Position numbers and translations under genes: made by a program
The notes under the pieces: generated by a model
What the model was told of the DNA's origin: nothing
Database searches by the model: none
What the model saw: only the letters and a program-made list of their open reading frames with translations
NCBI GenBank assembly: GCA_003486645.1
Contig: DNGI01000461.1
Span: 9,618-18,993 of the forward strand
Reading direction: 5' to 3'
Length of the DNA stretch: 9,376 bases
Source of the DNA: Cyanobacteria bacterium UBA11370
GTDB lineage: Bacteria > Cyanobacteriota > Cyanobacteriia > Cyanobacteriales > Coleofasciculaceae
In this document: positions 7,168-9,376 of the stretch, in pieces
How positions within the stretch are numbered: position 1 is the stretch's first letter
How the letters are laid out: each line of letters begins with the position of its first letter

Positions 7168-7356
7168 ATGCAACCCACCGAAACAGAAATCATCCTCGTC
7201 CCCGCCACACAAAACGACTCCCCAATCACCCATTACCAGACTCTTTTAGTCAACGGCGGCGTGACCATCTTAGCGATTATTGCCCTAAGCTACTACACTA
7301 GAACCCTAATCGACTCAATCACTAACCTCCTAGACATCAGCACGACCAAAAAGTAA
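7168..7356 (+). CDS. Small single-helix membrane protein, unknown
   Basis: This 62-residue protein begins MQPTETEIILVPATQND. It has a polar N-terminus of about 24 residues, one hydrophobic helix (about 25-44, LLVNGGVTILAIIALSYY) and a short tail ending in TTKK. I do not recognise the family. The ATG is preceded by an A-rich leader (AACAAACAACAAAAACC) with no Shine-Dalgarno, a style seen in cyanobacteria. The gene runs convergently with sds, whose stop lies 188 bp away. The amphipathic layout and a clean start support a real gene. A role such as a small subunit of a thylakoid or plasma-membrane complex is possible, but nothing in the sequence shows it. Confidence 0.6.
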   Translation: MQPTETEIILVPATQNDSPITHYQTLLVNGGVTILAIIALSYYTRTLIDSITNLLDISTTKK

Positions 7357-7367
7357 CCCAAAGAGAA

Positions 7368-7388
7368 CTCTAGAGGGGCAAACTAGAG
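7368..7388. terminator. Weak stem-loop after the small membrane protein gene
   Basis: CTCTAG (7368-7373) pairs with CTAGAG (7383-7388) around a 9-nt loop, 12 bp after the stop. The stem is short and no T run follows, so it is at best a weak terminator or a transcript-end stabilising hairpin. Confidence 0.25.
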
Positions 7389-7544
7389 ACTAAAATACCA
7401 ATCCTTCTCGGTTCAGTCTCTCACCTACCTTCTTGTAACGTTTGTTCTCGCCAACGCCGATAAACGGGTGATAAGTTCATAATTAACTCCCGACCCCTTC
7501 AGTTAAGAAATAAACACTCAAATTCTCCCCCTCTCCCCTTGTCC

Positions 7545-8516
7545 CTAATACAAACGACTAAGTACATAATCTGCTAAATCAACCAACGCTTGAGAACATT
7601 CTGAAGGTTTCAGTAGTCTGAGATTTTCTACCGCTAACTTGGCATGATACGCAGCTAATTCGCGCGATCGCTCAATTCCTTTACTTTCCATCACGAGGGC
7701 GATCGCTTGCGTGATATCATCGGGTTGGGCAAATTCTCGTTCAATTAATACTTCCAGATAAGGCTTCTCTTCCAGGGCATATAATACGGGAGCGGTTAAA
7801 TTACCGCTAATTAAATCAGAACCCGCAGGCTTACCCAATACTTCGGTTGAAGCTGTAAAGTCCAAAATGTCATCTACAATTTGGAACGCTAACCCCAAAT
7901 TACATCCATAGGCATATAATTTTTCGGCAACATCTGCTGAAACACCACTCAAAATACCTGCGGCTTTAGAACTATTAGCCATAAGCGATGCCGTTTTGTT
8001 GTAAGTCTTCTCCAAATAAGCTTCAATGGTAGTAGTGGTATCAAATCGATTCAGCCCCTGCTGAATTTCCCCTTCTGCCATATCCTTAATGACTTGTGAT
8101 AGCAACTTAACCACCTCTAAGTTGTTCAGATTAGCCAGATACCAGGCCGATTGACCGAACAAAAAATCTCCCGCTAGGACAGCCACCCGATTATTAAACA
8201 AGCTATTGACGGTGGGAACATTGCGGCGGACTTCGGCTTCATCGACCACATCGTCATGGACGAGGGATGCGGTGTGAATCATCTCCGTAATTTCCGCAAG
8301 ACGGCGATGGCGCGGAGTAATATCCTGTTCCAGCATAGTCGCACGGGAAATTAAAAGCACAACGGCAGGCCTAACCCGCTTACCTCCAGCCCCGAATAGG
8401 TGTTCAGCGGCGGCATAAAGGATCGGGTGACGGGCACCGACTAAGTTCTTTAAGTTCTCGGTCAGTAGATCGAGATCGGCTTCGACAGGGGCAAAAAGGG
8501 AGGTCACTGAGGTCAT
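7545..8516 (-). CDS. sds: All-trans long-chain prenyl diphosphate synthase (solanesyl diphosphate synthase type)
   Basis: This enzyme adds isopentenyl diphosphate units to an allylic diphosphate to make the long side chain of plastoquinone in cyanobacteria. At 323 residues it has the normal length. The substrate-binding GGKRVRP is at 44-50, the first aspartate-rich motif DDVVD at 88-92 and the second DDILD at 215-219. The fifth residue before the first motif is Ala83. A small residue there allows a long product, in agreement with a C40-C45 enzyme rather than a farnesyl synthase. The gene ends in SRLY. The ATG at 8516 gives the expected N-terminus, with no strong Shine-Dalgarno. Two HIP1 sites lie within it. 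A 208-bp gap upstream should hold its own promoter. Family is certain; exact chain length is inferred from family and the Ala position. Confidence 0.95.
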   Translation of the reverse strand: MTSVTSLFAPVEADLDLLTENLKNLVGARHPILYAAAEHLFGAGGKRVRPAVVLLISRATMLEQDITPRHRRLAEITEMIHTASLVHDDVVDEAEVRRNVPTVNSLFNNRVAVLAGDFLFGQSAWYLANLNNLEVVKLLSQVIKDMAEGEIQQGLNRFDTTTTIEAYLEKTYNKTASLMANSSKAAGILSGVSADVAEKLYAYGCNLGLAFQIVDDILDFTASTEVLGKPAGSDLISGNLTAPVLYALEEKPYLEVLIEREFAQPDDITQAIALVMESKGIERSRELAAYHAKLAVENLRLLKPSECSQALVDLADYVLSRLY

Positions 8517-8583
8517 GGATTGGGCGACTCAGACGTTAGGTTACGAAAGTTTACATATTCTGTCCTTAATTCTAAGCGAAGCG

Positions 8584-8596
8584 TCCCTAGTAGGGA
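8584..8596. promoter_or_regulatory. 13-bp pseudo-palindrome upstream of sds
   Basis: TCCCTA-G-TAGGGA is a perfect inverted repeat about a single central base, 68-80 bp upstream of the sds start. Its short symmetric form suits a dimeric DNA-binding protein better than an RNA hairpin. A TAGAAT hexamer (minus strand, 8574-8569) nearby could be a -10 box. Both are tentative. Confidence 0.25.
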
Positions 8597-8724
8597 AATG
8601 GTACTTTAATCTTAAAATCGCTATATAGTTAGCAATAATTGTATCAACTTGTTAAGTTCATGAAAAAATTCCTGTAAATCCCTTGAATTCTTGTGTTAAG
8701 CTAAATATTAAGGGTTTGAAAAAA

Positions 8725-8970
8725 TTAATACACAAATTGAATTTGAGGTGGTAGGGGAGAAGTATATGCCTTTCCTTTGGGGTAGGCGCATTGCTGTAGG
8801 CAGAGATAGCCTAAAGTTTTAGGATAATGACTTAGAATTCCTGCTAAGTCAAATCCTTCGGCATAAGTAATCAGTAACTTTTCTCTAGGAAGAGTGTTTT
8901 CATCAGCCCAAGCTAATTGGGTAAGTGTTAACACAACTCCCAATCTAATCAGAAAGCTAGCGTGAACCAT
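8725..8970 (-). CDS. Small secreted protein, unknown
   Basis: This 81-residue protein begins with a textbook signal peptide: MVHASFLIR, then a hydrophobic core (GVVLTLTQL) and an AWA site, with predicted cleavage after Ala22 before DENTLP. The mature part is about 59 residues and has two cysteines four apart (Cys57, Cys61; CLQQC), a YAEGFDLAGILSHYPKTLGYL segment and a proline-rich end. I do not recognise the family. The cysteines could form a periplasmic disulphide. It is transcribed away from the downstream plus-strand membrane protein gene; the region between the two holds both promoters. The ATG at 8970 is the only start that retains the signal peptide. The signal peptide is the main evidence that the gene is real. 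Confidence 0.6.
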   Translation of the reverse strand: MVHASFLIRLGVVLTLTQLAWADENTLPREKLLITYAEGFDLAGILSHYPKTLGYLCLQQCAYPKGKAYTSPLPPQIQFVY

Positions 8971-9084
8971 TAGGTATCTCGTGAAAGCTTCTCATGACAA
9001 TAGTTCTCTCTACCGACGAACGGGTTGAGGTCGCTATTGCCAAAACTACTATTGGAATTTCCCTTTATCCCTTTTGTTACTCCT

Positions 9085-9315
9085 ATGATTTACACTGATA
9101 TGCCTCTGATTATCCCTGTTCTAGCAACCGTTTATGTTTTAACGATTTATCTGCTGTTGATCATCGCTCAACGGACGATAAAGAGTTCAGGCTATCTGGC
9201 TAACTCTTTGAGTGATGGTTATGTTCCTTATCTCTCAACCGATCCTACACCACCTGATGAGGAAGTGGAGCGTTCCCAAACTTCCACGGTTCAAGACGTG
9301 AGTCGTGTACGCTAA
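9085..9315 (+). CDS. Small single-helix membrane protein with acidic tail, unknown
   Basis: This 76-residue product begins MIYTDMPLIIPVLATV. One strongly hydrophobic helix (about 7-28) ends at QRTIKSSG, and the positive residues after it suggest a cytoplasmic C-terminus. The tail is hydrophilic, with STDPTPPDEEVERSQ, and is likely disordered. The frame is open back to a TTG at 9025, but that would add a second hydrophobic stretch with no ribosome site. The ATG at 9085 is preferred, and an ATG at 9100 is also possible. No Shine-Dalgarno is evident. It is divergent from the small secreted protein gene. I do not recognise the family. Confidence 0.55.
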   Translation: MIYTDMPLIIPVLATVYVLTIYLLLIIAQRTIKSSGYLANSLSDGYVPYLSTDPTPPDEEVERSQTSTVQDVSRVR

Positions 9316-9376
9316 GGCTAATGGCTACTTGTTATATGATGTCCGGCAATCACCCTTAATAAAATTTCTCCCCCTC

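Noticed and set aside
8994..9100. Plus-strand ATG at 8994 with about 34 codons (MTIVLSTDERVEV...)
   Set aside because: Too short, overlaps the next gene in another frame, and shows no ribosome site. A frameshifted N-terminus of the 9085 gene was considered but not supported.

Overview
The window is most likely from a cyanobacterial chromosome. Eight copies of the cyanobacterial palindrome GCGATCGC (HIP1) occur, all inside genes. The window also has a heptanucleotide repeat tract of the TCCAAAA type, a C/G-rich dispersed intergenic repeat, a TPR-CHAT caspase-like protein, and a plastoquinone-type long-chain prenyl diphosphate synthase. No rRNA, tRNA, CRISPR array or transposase gene was found.

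Layout. Positions 120-5364 on the minus strand hold uvrB (nucleotide excision repair) and, upstream of it in the same direction, a 1043-residue TPR-CHAT protein. The latter has both catalytic residues (His752, Cys900). Upstream again on the minus strand is a 289-residue protein with a probable DUF4384 module. The 327 bp between that gene and the TPR-CHAT gene is almost entirely twelve 21-bp repeats (5434-5685). On the minus strand they encode a heptad coiled coil in the same reading frame as the DUF4384 gene, but cut off from it by stop codons.

Positions 6562-7167 hold no gene. They contain a C/G-rich cyanobacterial repeat and a striking pair of 58-bp inverted arms, each folding into two hairpins, with one covarying base pair between the arms. 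Then come a 62-residue single-helix membrane protein (plus strand), sds (minus), an 81-residue secreted protein (minus), and a second small membrane protein (plus).

How they fit together. uvrB and sds are housekeeping genes. The accessory part is 2233-7052: TPR-CHAT protease, coiled-coil repeat, DUF4384 protein and inverted-repeat element. The two proteins are co-directional and belong to families that recur in cyanobacterial signalling, conflict and cell-death systems, so they are a reasonable candidate functional pair. That link is inference from context. Three different repeat processes are visible in or beside these two genes: 126-bp TPR units, 21-bp heptad units and 7-bp tracts.
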